A stretch of 64,000 nucleotides of DNA from Stenotrophomonas maltophilia. GTDB lineage: Bacteria > Pseudomonadota > Gammaproteobacteria > Xanthomonadales > Xanthomonadaceae. Each line of letters begins with the position of its first letter. The stretch's first letter is position 1. The notes under the pieces were generated by a model, which was given only the letters and a program-made list of their open reading frames with translations, had not been told where the DNA came from and searched no databases. Positions 1 to 9,319 of the stretch are shown here, in pieces. The stretch is taken from assembly GCA_009912235.1 (NCBI GenBank), contig WNDS01000005.1, positions 5,001 to 69,000 on the forward strand. The letters run 5' to 3'. Both the position numbers and the translations under genes were made by a program.

Positions 1-2
1 TG

Positions 3-677
3 TTCCCACGCTATGCGGTGATCGCCACGCTGCTGGTGGGCATGCTGGTGGCGGGCCTGCATGGCCAGCTGCACTGGGAAGGCGTACAGCTGCAGCTGGC
101 ACGCCCGGTGTGGACCACGCCTACGCTGTCCTGGGCGACGGTGGTCGGCGTGGCCCTGCCCCTGCCCCTGTTCGTGGTCACCATGGCCTCACAGAACATT
201 CCCGGGGTGGCGGTGCTGCGTGCCTCCGGTTACGAGGCGCCGGTGTCGCCGCTGATCGGCTGGATCGGCGTGGTCAACACCGTGCTGGCGCCGTTCGGGG
301 CCTATGCGTTGAACCTGGCCGCGATCACCGCCGCCATCTGCATGGGGCGCGAGGCCCACGAGGACCCGGCGCGCCGCTACACCGCAGCGGTGGCCGCAGG
401 TGGCTTCTATGTACTGATCGGCCTGTTCGGTGCCACGGTGGCGGCGGTGTTCAGCGCCTTCCCGCGGGAACTGGTGGCCTGCGTGGCCGGTATCGCCCAG
501 TTCGGCACCATCGGCAACAGCCTGGCCGCCGCGCTGGCGGTAGAGCGCGACCGCGAGGCAGCACTGGTGACCTTCCTGGTCACCGCCTCGGGCGTGTCAC
601 TGGCCGGGATCGGTTCGGCCTTCTGGGGGCTGGTGGCCAGCGTGGTCTGCCTGCTGGTGCTGCGCCGACGCGCGTAG
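3..677 (+). CDS. benE: BenE-family benzoate/H+ symporter, C-terminal part (5' end outside window)
   Basis: This is the last ~224 residues of an inner-membrane benzoate transporter that imports benzoate with protons. The reading frame is open from the first bases (frame 3), so the gene starts upstream; the internal GTG at 18 is not taken as a start. Family blocks are visible: SQNIPGVAVLRASGYEAP, ALNLAAITAAICMGREAH and FGTIGNSLAAAL, separated by hydrophobic membrane segments, ending in LLVLRRRA and a TAG stop. The benzoate-specific label rests on family resemblance only; no ben catabolic genes are visible here. The convergent neighbour ends 6 bp away. Confidence 0.9.
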   Translation, partial: FPRYAVIATLLVGMLVAGLHGQLHWEGVQLQLARPVWTTPTLSWATVVGVALPLPLFVVTMASQNIPGVAVLRASGYEAPVSPLIGWIGVVNTVLAPFGAYALNLAAITAAICMGREAHEDPARRYTAAVAAGGFYVLIGLFGATVAAVFSAFPRELVACVAGIAQFGTIGNSLAAALAVERDREAALVTFLVTASGVSLAGIGSAFWGLVASVVCLLVLRRRA

Positions 678-683
678 GGGCGC

Positions 684-1430
684 TCAGCGCGCGAGCAGCT
701 CGAAAAGGCCTGACACGGCAAGGGCCACGACAAGTGCGATGGCGATGCCTGCGCCGCTGGTGCCGCCCCGTCGCTCCAGTTCACTGCACATCCGGCCCGG
801 GTCGCCTGCAGCAACGCCTTTGGCCAGTACGATCTGCCGCTGGCAGTGGGCCAGGTACCAGCGGTTGGCCTGGGTACCGATCACCACACTCAGACCCAAC
901 GTGATGAGCAGTGATACCAGCGGCGGGACGCTCAGCAGGGCCTCCAAGAGGGTGATGAGGAACATCACACCGAGCCAGATCGCCGAGAACCGATACATTT
1001 TCCGGTACATCATCCAGACCATTCCGAACAGGAAGCCTGGCCAATGCCAGGTCACATCGGTGCCGGGAGCCGTCCGGTCCAGCTGCCAGCGCTGACGGTA
1101 GACAGCGAAGTTCGGGCCAACGACGGCGGCATACAAGGCCATGTCACCGTCCATGGGCGCGTTCGCCGCCGACATGGCTGCCGGCTCAGGCGCCATGGCC
1201 GGTGCGCGATAGGGGTCCTGCCCGCCTGAATCCACTTCGCGGGCCGGTACGACGAGAAGATGTTCCAGCTCGGCCAGGGGACGCCAGTCAGCCATGCCGT
1301 CGCACCAGAGCAGGGTCTGCGGTGTGATCGTGCCGGCCCTGCGCAGGACGGCCAGTGCCTCCTCGCTGACCGGCCCCTCGCCGTTTCTGTGAGCCGTGTC
1401 GTTGGTGTAGTACCACTGTGCCTGCTGCAT
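684..1430 (-). CDS. GYF-domain/DUF2628 membrane protein
   Basis: Predicted 248-residue inner-membrane protein. Residues ~4-55 look like a GYF_2/DUF4339 domain (QWYYTND start, then a LLWCDGMADWRPL core), usually a protein-interaction module. A proline/alanine linker follows, then from ~115 a DUF2628 region beginning WHWPGFLFGMVWMMYRKMY with three or so hydrophobic segments. I placed the start at the ATG at 1430, preceded by a GGGAAA ribosome-binding site, because the longer open frame upstream has no family signal. Function is unknown. The small broken gene at 1701-1873, with a related composition, lies just upstream on the same strand. Confidence 0.8.
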   Translation of the reverse strand: MQQAQWYYTNDTAHRNGEGPVSEEALAVLRRAGTITPQTLLWCDGMADWRPLAELEHLLVVPAREVDSGGQDPYRAPAMAPEPAAMSAANAPMDGDMALYAAVVGPNFAVYRQRWQLDRTAPGTDVTWHWPGFLFGMVWMMYRKMYRFSAIWLGVMFLITLLEALLSVPPLVSLLITLGLSVVIGTQANRWYLAHCQRQIVLAKGVAAGDPGRMCSELERRGGTSGAGIAIALVVALAVSGLFELLAR

Positions 1431-1700
1431 GCGCGTTTCCCGGTTGAGTCGGCCGTCGCTGCGGTGCGACCGGCGGCACACAGGGTCTGAAGACTCAACG
1501 AAGGAGTCCAGTCCAGTTACGCCATTGCGAACGGGCCACTGGCCTGATCGCCTGTGGGACAAGGTCTGGCAGGCCGACGAGGCCTGTTCGACGCGGTCGC
1601 ACAACGACAATGCTCATCGCCATTGGCGACATATGCCGCCGTACGCCGGAGTGCCCTGCTCCAAGGACGGCCACTTGCGGACCGGCCCCGGCACCCCGCC

Positions 1701-1873
1701 TCAGCCCAGCGGGACCGGGAGCATCCAGGACATGGTGTTGATGGCCGCCATCGCGGCCAGGCAGATCACCACCGCCCATACGCTGGTACCACATCGGGCA
1801 CGCTGCTGGCATGGCCATCTGCGGGCGCAGCGTAAGGGTTGTGAATGGCGACAGGCGGGGTGAGATCGGGCAC
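1701..1873 (-). pseudogene. Possible short broken single-TM protein gene
   Basis: In one frame the minus strand reads IHNPYAAPADGHASSVPDVV and stops just after (codon ending at 1766). In the next frame it continues as a clean membrane segment, VVICLAAMAAINTMSWML, ending in a stop at 1701. A single missing base near 1770-1775 would join them into a ~57-residue protein with one transmembrane helix. The NPYAAP opening is common in small proteins found beside GYF/DUF2628 proteins. The start (GTG at 1873) is a guess. It could also be chance open sequence. Confidence 0.3.
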
Positions 1874-1901
1874 GCGGCACCCATGCCAGGGGTTGAGCAG
1901 G

Positions 1902-2768
1902 TTAGAGCGGCACGCTGGATAGCATCTGAGACATGGCGTGGATGGCTCCCGGTGCCAGCACGATCTGCTCCGGCCCGGCATTGGCCACTTCCAGGCAGAC
2001 GTAGTCACGCCATGCGTCGCCCACGTCGGCCATCTGTGCGGCAGCAGCAGCCCCCGGGTTCCAGGCCACCAGCGTCTGGCTGCCTTCGCTGCGGATATCG
2101 ATGCGCCGCTGCAGGACCGGGTCGCGCAGCACGTGGTGGCCGGACGTACCGGGATAGATGCGGTCGCTGCGGCCGGGGTCGCGCGGATCGCGCAGGCGCC
2201 ACGGCCCCTGCTGCAGATGCAGGCTGGCGTAGTCCTCGTACTTGTTCAGGTAGTGCAGACCATCCACGCCGTCGACCTCGACGCGGGTGGCATCGCCGAC
2301 CCGGAAGTAGCTGTGCAGGGCTTGGGTGAAGGTCACCGGCGTGTCGCCTGCGTTGGTGGTGGTCAGGCGCTGCTGCAGCTGTGCGCCGATGCGCAGCTGC
2401 AGGGACAGGCGCAGGCGGGGATCGGCGTCCACCGATGGCGCCAGCTCCAGCAGCACCTGGCTGCCGAGCAGGCGCTGGGCCTGCAGCAGCTGCCAGCGCG
2501 CGGTGCGCACCCGGCCGTGTGCGGGTACGTCGCTGCCCTGCCCCTGACGGCCGAACCACGGCCAGCACACCGGCACGCCGCCACGGATCGGGGTCGGCAG
2601 TGCGGCCAGCGTGGGCGACAGCCACAGCAGGTCCGGCTGGCCGGCAGGAACATAGGACAGCAGCTGGCCACCGAAGACGCTGATGACCGCCGTCGCGGAA
2701 GCGGTCTGTACCTGCCAGACCTCAAGGCCGTGGTAATGGCCGAGGGTCACTTCCGGGATGAACTGCAT
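1902..2768 (-). CDS. D-hexose-6-phosphate mutarotase (YeaD-like)
   Basis: Cytoplasmic 288-residue aldose 1-epimerase superfamily enzyme, expected to interconvert the anomers of hexose 6-phosphates. Family landmarks are IRGGVPVCWPWFG (~residues 60-73), PAHGRVRTARW with the conserved His (~85), the HSYFRVGD block (~165) and YVCLEVANAG near the C-terminus carrying the conserved Glu. The start ATG has GGAG seven bases upstream. A much longer open frame extends upstream but is antisense shadow of the lytic transglycosylase region. The gene stands alone, 59 bp from its same-strand neighbour. Confidence 0.88.
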   Translation of the reverse strand: MQFIPEVTLGHYHGLEVWQVQTASATAVISVFGGQLLSYVPAGQPDLLWLSPTLAALPTPIRGGVPVCWPWFGRQGQGSDVPAHGRVRTARWQLLQAQRLLGSQVLLELAPSVDADPRLRLSLQLRIGAQLQQRLTTTNAGDTPVTFTQALHSYFRVGDATRVEVDGVDGLHYLNKYEDYASLHLQQGPWRLRDPRDPGRSDRIYPGTSGHHVLRDPVLQRRIDIRSEGSQTLVAWNPGAAAAAQMADVGDAWRDYVCLEVANAGPEQIVLAPGAIHAMSQMLSSVPL

Positions 2769-2827
2769 GGGCGGGCTCCGTGATGTCGCCGCCGATGATG
2801 TCGTGCCATGCGGGGCGGCGGCAAAGC

Positions 2828-4084
2828 TTACCGGGTGCTGTTGGCGGGTGCGGCGCTGGCCTCCTGCTGCAACGCCTGCAGGATGCGCTGGCCGGCGCGG
2901 CCGTCGGCGCTGGGCCAGCCCAGCCGCTGCTGCTCGGCCTGGATCGCGCGCCGGCTGGCGCTGCCGATCATGCCGTCGGCGTCGCCGATGTCGTGGCCGC
3001 GCGCGATCAGCAGCCGCTGCAGTTCGCGGCGACCGTCGCGGCCCAGGCCGGGATCGTCGGTGGGCCAGGCGGTGGCCAGCCCGCTGCCGCCGCGAAGCTG
3101 GTCGGCCAGCGTGGCGATGGCCAGCGCGTAGCTTTCGGCGGCGTTGTAGCTGTAGATGGCATCGTAGTTGCGGAACACCAGCAGCGCCGGCCCCTGCGCG
3201 CCGGCTGGCAGCAGCAGCGCGCTGCGGGTGTCGTCGGCAAGGCCGGCCACGGCCAGGGTGCCGCCATCGAGCGCGGTGACGCCCTGCGCACGCCAGGCCG
3301 ACAGCGGGCGGCGCTGGGTGCGCCCGGCCTGGGCGGCGTTGAAGCCGGCCGGCACGCGCACTTCCACGCCCCACGGTTCACCGGTGCGCCAGCCGGCACG
3401 CTTCAGATAGTTGGCCGTGGACGCGAGTGCATCGGGGATGCTGCCGACCAGGTCGCGGCGGCCATCGCCATCGCCGTCCACGGCGATACGCGCATAGGTG
3501 CTGGGCATGAACTGGGTGTGCCCGAAGGCGCCGGCCCACGAGCCGACCAGGCCCTGCGCCTGCAGGTGGCCTTCGTCGATGAGCCGCAGCAGCGCCAGCA
3601 GTTCGCCACGGAAGAAGCTCTGGCGGCGGCCGGCGCAGGACAGCGTGGCCAGTGACTGCAGCAGCGGGCGCTTGCCGAACACGCGGCCATAGTCACTCTC
3701 TACACCCCACACGGCGACGATCGTGGCCGGATCGACGCCATACTCCGCCGAAACGCGTTGCAGCAGCTCGCCGTGCTGCACAAGCAGCGCGCGGCCATCA
3801 TCCACCCGCTGACGATCGACCAGCGCCGACAGGTAATCCCAGATGGGGGTGGTGAACTCGGGCTGCGCATCGAGCAGGCCAAGCACGCTGGGGTCGGGCA
3901 GCAGGCCAGCGGTGAGCGTGTCAAAGCGGTCGGCGGCGATGCCCTGGCGCACGGCGCTGGTGCGCAGCTGGCCGAGGCAGGCGCTGAACGCGGGATCGGC
4001 CACGGCGGCGGCCGCCGGTGCAGGCGTCGGCACGGTGGCGGTGGCCAGTGCTGCGGCGAGGCCGAGACTGAGGGTGATCGGCAT
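2828..4084 (-). CDS. Lytic murein transglycosylase, MltB family, with C-terminal peptidoglycan-binding domain
   Basis: A 418-residue periplasmic enzyme that cleaves peptidoglycan glycan strands and leaves 1,6-anhydro ends. Residues 1-~30 are a signal peptide (MPITLSLGLAAALATA). The transglycosylase core follows with the catalytic glutamate in VAVWGVESDYG (~residue 125), then GAFGHTQFMPSTY and DGDGDGRRDLVGS. The last ~60 residues (LQRLLIARGHDIGDADG onward) look like a PG_binding_1 module. The start at 4084 follows GGAGG at good spacing, and the longer frame upstream would bury the signal peptide. No lipobox is evident, so it is probably soluble. Confidence 0.9.
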   Translation of the reverse strand: MPITLSLGLAAALATATVPTPAPAAAAVADPAFSACLGQLRTSAVRQGIAADRFDTLTAGLLPDPSVLGLLDAQPEFTTPIWDYLSALVDRQRVDDGRALLVQHGELLQRVSAEYGVDPATIVAVWGVESDYGRVFGKRPLLQSLATLSCAGRRQSFFRGELLALLRLIDEGHLQAQGLVGSWAGAFGHTQFMPSTYARIAVDGDGDGRRDLVGSIPDALASTANYLKRAGWRTGEPWGVEVRVPAGFNAAQAGRTQRRPLSAWRAQGVTALDGGTLAVAGLADDTRSALLLPAGAQGPALLVFRNYDAIYSYNAAESYALAIATLADQLRGGSGLATAWPTDDPGLGRDGRRELQRLLIARGHDIGDADGMIGSASRRAIQAEQQRLGWPSADGRAGQRILQALQQEASAAPANSTR

Positions 4085-4201
4085 TGGCGTCCTCCGTGCA
4101 GCCGTTGCACTGGCCATGGTAGGCGGGATGGGCGTCAGCCGGGCGAGAACCCGGTCACGCACGTGCCGGCGCGTACGCCGCGAGCCGCTGGTGGACGCAC
4201 G

Positions 4202-5172
4202 TCACACCGCACGCAGCAGACGCAGGCCATAGGCGGGCGCGGTATCCCAGCGCGCCGCGACCTCCAGCCCGGCCTCGGCCAGCAGCGCGTCGAACACGGT
4301 GTCGTTGTACTTGTGGCTGTACTCGACGCGGATCGGCTCGCCGGCCTGGAACTGGAACATCTGGCCACCCAGCTGCACTTCCTGCTGGCGCTGGCTGACC
4401 AGATCGGTTTCGATGCGCAGCCGCTGGGTGTTGTAGCGGGCACGGTGGCGGAACGCTGGCAGGTCGAAATCGCTGCCGACCTCGCGGTTGAGCCGGCGCA
4501 GCAGGTTCAGGGTGAACGCTGCGGTCACCCCTTCGACATCGTTGTAGGCTGCTTCGATCAGCGCGACATCCTTGTCCAGGTCGATGCCAACCAGGGCCAG
4601 GCCGTTGCTGCCCATCGTGCGGCGCATGGTACGCAGCAGTGCGATGGCCTCGTCGCGTTCGAAGTTGCCCAGGGTGGAACCGGGGGGAACAGCAGGCGCC
4701 GTTCCGGTTCACGCTCGGGCTCGGGCAGCGCCACCGGGCGGGTGAAATCGGCGCACACCGGCAGCATTTCCACTTCCGGCAGCGCCACGGCCAGGCGGTC
4801 GATGCTGGCCAGCAGGGCGGCCCGGGAGATCTCAATGGGGGTGTAGGCGACCGGGTCGGCCAGCGCCGCCAGCAGCAGGGCGGTCTTGCGGCCACTGCCG
4901 CTGCCCAGTTCGACCACGTGCACGTTGGGCCCGACCGCGCGCGCCACCGCCGGCAGGCAGCGCTCCAGCAGGGCCAGTTCGGTGCGCGTGGGGTAGTACT
5001 CGGGCGTGCGGGTGATCTGCTCGAACAGCGCCGAACCGGCGGCGTCGTAGAAATACTTGGAAGGCAGCTGGCGTGGCAGCTGTGACAGCCCGGCCACGGC
5101 GTCGGCGAGGATGCGTTCGCGGGTGGGGGTCAGGTCGGTCAGCGCATCACGCGCGGTCTGTACGGTGCTCAT
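4202..5172 (-). pseudogene. egtD: L-histidine N-alpha-methyltransferase EgtD, frameshifted
   Basis: EgtD trimethylates histidine to hercynine, the first step of ergothioneine synthesis. The N-terminal half has the start MSTVQTARDALTD, QLPSKYFYDAAGSALFEQIT and the SAM-binding ELGSGSGRKT. The C-terminal half lies in another frame: MGSNGLALVGIDLDKD and VEYSHKYNDTVFDALL. The break falls at a run of six C (six G on the plus strand, ~4683-4688). A seventh C restores the family FPPGSTLGNFE reading, and the span is one base short of a codon multiple. Its ATG overlaps the egtB stop by four bases, so the two genes are co-transcribed. This may be an assembly error in a homopolymer. Confidence 0.82.
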
Positions 5173-6509
5173 TCGGTATCCCGGGCAAGGCGCACGCCAC
5201 TGAACTGCCAGCGCGCAGGCGGTGCGAAGAAGTTGCGGTAGCTGGCGCGCACGTGGCCGCGCGGGGTGGCGCACGAGCCCCCACGCAGCACCCATTGCCC
5301 GCATATGAACTTGCCGTTGTATTCGCCCAGGCTGCCGGCAAAGGTGCGGAAGCCCGGATAGGGGCCGTAGGCACTGCTGGTCCATTCCCAGACATCCCCG
5401 AACAGCTGGCGCAGCCCATCGCCCTGCCCGGCCGCCGGATGCAGGCGGTCATCGTCGGCGAAGTGGCCGTGGGCCTGGCGGCCGGCGGCGGCGGCTTCCC
5501 ACTCGAACTCGGTGGGCAGGCGGGCACCGGACCAGCGGGCGCAGGCGTCGGCCTCGAAGTAGCTCAGGTGGGTGACCGGTGCGTGCGGGTCCAGCTCGCG
5601 CCAGCCGCCCAGGGTGTATTCGCGCTGCAGGACGTCATCCCAGTACAGCGGGTGCTGCCAGCCTTCGGCTTCGCGCAGTGCCCAGCCTTCACTCATCCAC
5701 CAGCGCGGATCGCGGTAGCCGCCATCGTCGACGAACTGCCAGAACTCGGCATTGCTGAGCGGGCGCTCGGCCAGCGCATACGCCGGCACTAGCACGCGGT
5801 GCGGTGGCGATTCATTGTCGTAGGCGAAGCGCGCGTCGTGCGGCCAGGCCGGTGCGCCGACTTCGACGATCTGCTCGGGGGCCTCCTGCCAGCGCAGGGT
5901 GCTGTCGGCACTGCCTGTGGTGCCAGCGCGGGCCAGATCCTCGCGGTACGGCGGCTGCAGCGGGTTGCACCACAGCGCGTGCTTGATGTCGGTAAGCAGC
6001 AGTTCCTGGTGCTGCTGTTCGTGCTGCAGGCCCAGCACCAGGTGCGGCACGGCATGGCCGGGCACATCACCGGCCTGCAGCAGGTCCAGGAGCCGGCGGT
6101 CGATGTCGGCGCGGTAGTCGCGCACTTCCTGCAGGCTGGGCCGCGACAGCAGGCCGCGCTGCGGGCGGGCGTGGGCCAGGCCGATGCTCTTGTAGTAACT
6201 GTTGAACAGGAAATCCCACTGCGGGTGGCGCGACCGGTAGCCGGGCACCGCGCCGAGCACGAAGCGCTCGAAGAACCAGGTGGTGTGGGCCAGGTGCCGC
6301 TTGGCCGGGCTGGCGTCGGCCATGCTCTGCACCATGGCGTCCTCGGCACTGAGCGGGGCGGCCAGCTGCAGGCTGCGCGCCCGCACCTGCGCGTAATGCG
6401 CATGCAGCTGGGCCAGCGGCGGGGCGGGTGAAGCGGTGGCGACAGGGTCCATGCCCGCAGGGTCGGGCAGCTGTGGTGAGTGCGATGTCACGGCTGGATG
6501 GCGGTGCAT
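5169..6509 (-). CDS. egtB: Ergothioneine biosynthesis protein EgtB (iron-dependent sulfoxide synthase)
   Basis: A 446-residue enzyme joining hercynine to a thiol (cysteine or gamma-glutamylcysteine) as a sulfoxide, using non-haem iron and O2. The N-terminal DinB-like part gives the iron ligands in RHLAHTTWFFERF and GLQHEQQHQELLL. The C-terminal FGE-sulfatase/formylglycine-type fold has ARLPTEFEWEAAA and GDVWEWTSSAYGPYPGF. The start at 6509 follows an AAGGTG ribosome-binding site; an alternative ATG lies at 6452. It is the first gene of the egtB-egtD operon and is divergent from the GGDEF gene, with ~106 bp between. Confidence 0.92.
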   Translation of the reverse strand: MHRHPAVTSHSPQLPDPAGMDPVATASPAPPLAQLHAHYAQVRARSLQLAAPLSAEDAMVQSMADASPAKRHLAHTTWFFERFVLGAVPGYRSRHPQWDFLFNSYYKSIGLAHARPQRGLLSRPSLQEVRDYRADIDRRLLDLLQAGDVPGHAVPHLVLGLQHEQQHQELLLTDIKHALWCNPLQPPYREDLARAGTTGSADSTLRWQEAPEQIVEVGAPAWPHDARFAYDNESPPHRVLVPAYALAERPLSNAEFWQFVDDGGYRDPRWWMSEGWALREAEGWQHPLYWDDVLQREYTLGGWRELDPHAPVTHLSYFEADACARWSGARLPTEFEWEAAAAGRQAHGHFADDDRLHPAAGQGDGLRQLFGDVWEWTSSAYGPYPGFRTFAGSLGEYNGKFICGQWVLRGGSCATPRGHVRASYRNFFAPPARWQFSGVRLARDTE

Positions 6510-6615
6510 TCACCTTCGCCGCCCCAGCCGCGGGCGGCGTGCGTATTCAAGTTGCGCAGGCCCGCGCCGCTAACAGCTGTGCTGCAGACGCATCGCCACT
6601 GCGCTGGATTTCCGT

Positions 6616-7917
6616 TTGCTTTCCCACCCGCTCCGCCAGCCTGCCCAGTACCTGTTCGCGCTGCCCGCGCTGGGGGTGGCGCTAGTGCTGTGGGCGGCGA
6701 TCCCGGATGCCGACGTCGGCAGTGCCGGCCAGCGCGTGCTGCCGTGGCTGCTGGCCGGCCTGGGCGTGGGGCTGGCCGTGGCCTACCACCAGATGCGCGC
6801 ACTGTGCCTGCTGCTGACCATGGCCTGCACGTTTGCGATCGCGCAGGCCGACGTGGGCCATTACCTGCGCCAGGGCCAGGTGGATGCCCTCACCCCGCTG
6901 CGTTTCCATGCCCTGAGCACATGGCTGCCGCTGCTGTTCATGCTGCATGCGCTGTGGCCCGAGCGTGGCCGCCGCCGCCGCGACCTGCTGCTGCGCGGGC
7001 TGGTGACCGGCGGTGCGCTACTGGTGTTCCTGCTCCTGGCCCAGCAGCTGCCGCAGGGCATGCATGACCTGCTCTCCAACCGCCACTGGCGCTGGCTGCC
7101 GGCGTCGTGGAACGCGCTGGCGCAGCTGCCGGCGCTGTTGTTCCTGCTGGTCACCTCACTGCTGGGCTGGCAGGCCTGGCGGCAGCCGCGGCCGCTGCAC
7201 ACGGCCATGCTGCTGGCACTGCTGTGCCTGTGGTGGATGCTGCCGCGCATCTTCCTGCAGCCGGCGCTGCAGCCGGCGCTGAGCGTGGCGGCGCTGTTGC
7301 TTGTGGTGGCGGCGATGCTGCAGGAATCGTTCAACATGGCCTTCCGCGATGAGTTGACCGGGCTGCCGGGGCGGCGCGCGTTCAACACCTGCCTGCAGCG
7401 CGCCGGCAGCACCTTCAGCGTGGCGATGGTGGACGTGGACCACTTCAAGCACTTCAACGATACCCACGGCCACGACGCCGGCGATGACGTGCTGCGGCTG
7501 GTGGCGGTCCGGCTGGGGCGGGTGGGCGGCGGTGGCCGCGCCTTCCGCCATGGCGGCGAGGATTTCGCGCTGGTGTTCCTGGACCAGCCGGCCAGCGCCT
7601 GAGTGGAGGCCGTGGAAGCGGTGCGCGCGACCATCGCCGACTGCCAGATGCAGCTGCGTGACCGCAGCACGCGCAGTGGCGATGAAGCGGTGGGCCAGCA
7701 GCAGCGCGGGCGCGGTGGCAGTGACGCGGTGGTGCAGGTGACGGTCAGCATCGGCCTGGCCGACAACCAGGCCGGGGCGACCGCCCGCGAGGTGGTCAAG
7801 GCCGCCGACCAGGCGCTGTATGCGGCCAAGGACGCCGGCCGCAACCGGGTCTGCGCCCATGTTGACGAGCGCACGGTGCCCGTGCGCCATGGCGCGCCTC
7901 AGACTGCGTCGAGGTAA
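6616..7917 (+). pseudogene. Membrane GGDEF-domain protein (putative diguanylate cyclase) with in-frame TGA
   Basis: Would make a 433-residue inner-membrane protein with about six to seven hydrophobic segments (residues ~10-235) followed by a GGDEF domain beginning FRDELTGLPGRRAF. The signature is HGGEDF rather than GGEEF, so one active-site acid is swapped. An in-frame TGA at 7600-7602 (codon 329) falls after DQPASA; the same frame then continues with normal GGDEF sequence (VTVSIGLAD, KAADQALYAAKDAGRNRV) to 7917. Truncation would remove the last third of the cyclase domain. The start is a TTG at 6616 with no strong ribosome-binding site. Its 3' end overlaps the convergent YchJ gene by 19 bp. 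Confidence 0.72.
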
Positions 7918-8291
7918 TACCAGCGGCCATCGTGCCGCAGGAAGCGGCTGTGCTCGGCCATGTGCACGGCGCTGCCGCCACCGATGCGGTAACGGGCGGT
8001 GAAACGCACTTCGGCGCTGTCGGTTCCGGTGGACCGGTGCGCGTGCACGGTCAGGCCCAGCCAGTGGGTGCGCTGGCCGGGGGCATCGTCCAGCGACAGT
8101 TCGGCCGGGCGCGTGTCGGGGTGCCAGCTGGCCAGCAAGTAGTCCGCGCGGCGCTGCACGTAGGCGCTGTAGCGCGAGCGCATCAGGCGCTCGGCGTCCG
8201 GCGCGGGGGTGCCGGCGTGGTAGACGCCACAGCAGGCTGCATAGGCCGCGGGCAGGCCGCAGGGACAGGGATCGGTGGACGGTGTGCTCAT
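7899..8291 (-). CDS. YchJ family protein (UPF0225, SEC-C motif)
   Basis: A 130-residue cytoplasmic protein. The N-terminus holds a SEC-C zinc-binding motif ([14 protein letters not shown], residues ~8-21). The family core follows with [18 protein letters not shown] and the C-terminal FTARYR and [15 protein letters not shown] segments, which match the NTF2-like fold of YchJ proteins. Biochemical role unknown. I preferred the ATG at 8291 over an upstream one because MSTPSTD is a normal family start and leaves ~62 bp to the divergent TSUP gene. Confidence 0.85.
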   Translation of the reverse strand: MSTPSTDPCPCGLPAAYAACCGVYHAGTPAPDAERLMRSRYSAYVQRRADYLLASWHPDTRPAELSLDDAPGQRTHWLGLTVHAHRSTGTDSAEVRFTARYRIGGGSAVHMAEHSRFLRHDGRWYYLDAV

Positions 8292-8353
8292 GCCGGCATT
8301 GTGGCCGGTTGCGCGGGCACTCGCCATGCGCGCCGGCGCAACGGCGGAGGCGT

Positions 8354-9166
8354 ATGCTGTCGCGCCCTGCTCCGTGGTCGCGCGCCGTGCTGGAACTGAT
8401 TTCCCTCGAACTGTGGTGGCTGGTGGTGATCGCCTTCACCGCCGGCCTGGTCGATGCGGCCGTGGGCGGTGGCGGCCTGGTGCAGCTGCCCGGCCTGTTC
8501 ACGGTACTGCCGCAGCACAGCCCTGCCCTTCTGTTTGGCACCAATAAGTTCAGTTCGATGTTCGGCACCGGTGCGGCGGCGTGGCGCTATGCACGCAACG
8601 TGCGCTTCCCCTGGCGGCCGGTGCTGTTCGCGGCGGCCACGGCGTTCGTGTTTTCCTTTGCCGGGGCCACGGCGGTCAGCCTGCCGCCCAAGGACGCGGT
8701 GCGCCCGCTGGTGCTGGTGCTGCTGGTGGCGATGCTGGGCTACACGCTGTGGAAGAAGGATTTCGGCGCGCTGCACCGGCCGCGCGAGATCGGCCGCCGC
8801 GAGCTGATGATCGCGCTGGCGATCGGCTCGGCGATCGGCTTCTACGACGGCTTCTTCGGCCCGGGCACCGGCAGCTTCCTGATCTTCCTGTTCGTGCGCT
8901 TCTTCGGGCTGGACTTCCTGCGCGCCTCGGCGGCCTCGAAGGTGGTGAACCTGGCCACCAACCTGGCGGCGATCTCGTTCTTCATCCCCACCGGCAACAT
9001 CCTGTGGCTGTTCGCGGTGCCGATGGCCGCGGCCAACATCATCGGTTCGGTGGTGGGCACGCGGCTGGCGCTGAAGGGCGGCACGCCATTCATCCGCAAG
9101 CTGTTCGTGGGCCTGGTGGTGGTGCTGATCACGCGGATGGCGTGGGATACGTTCCGCAGCGCGTAA
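8354..9166 (+). CDS. TSUP-family (TauE/SafE) sulfite or anion exporter-like membrane protein
   Basis: About 270 residues with eight or so predicted membrane helices. The signature duplicated glycine-rich repeats are visible: [18 protein letters not shown] near the N-terminus and [19 protein letters not shown] in the second half, followed by [17 protein letters not shown] members move sulfur-containing anions or other organic anions; the substrate cannot be read here. The start is uncertain: ATG 8354 is used, but a GTG or CTG around 8387-8390 just before [13 protein letters not shown] would fit family length better. Confidence 0.85.
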   Translation: MLSRPAPWSRAVLELISLELWWLVVIAFTAGLVDAAVGGGGLVQLPGLFTVLPQHSPALLFGTNKFSSMFGTGAAAWRYARNVRFPWRPVLFAAATAFVFSFAGATAVSLPPKDAVRPLVLVLLVAMLGYTLWKKDFGALHRPREIGRRELMIALAIGSAIGFYDGFFGPGTGSFLIFLFVRFFGLDFLRASAASKVVNLATNLAAISFFIPTGNILWLFAVPMAAANIIGSVVGTRLALKGGTPFIRKLFVGLVVVLITRMAWDTFRSA

Positions 9167-9183
9167 GGGCGCAACATGATCTG

Positions 9184-9301
9184 GTAGGTGCCAACCTTGG
9201 TTGGCACGCTGTTGCCGGTCGCGCAGAGCAGCCGAGCATGGCTCGGCTTTACATGGGGGATTGCCGCCCGTGGAGTGCCGCCGGGCATGGCCCGGCGCTA
9301 C
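9184..9301. repeat. Three SMAG-like GTAG palindromes
   Basis: Three short palindromes fill the gap between two convergent genes. 9184-9207 is GTAG followed by a 20-bp perfect palindrome built on GTGCCAACC. 9230-9252 is a palindrome on AGCCGAGC facing the other way (ending in TTTAC). 9276-9301 is a palindrome on GCCGGGC ending in CGCTAC, also reversed. The GTAG head plus stem matches the REP-like SMAG elements known from Stenotrophomonas. Here they could act as a bidirectional transcription terminator or stabilise both mRNAs. Confidence 0.75.
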
Positions 9302-9319
9302 CGATTCTGGTCGAGGCGC

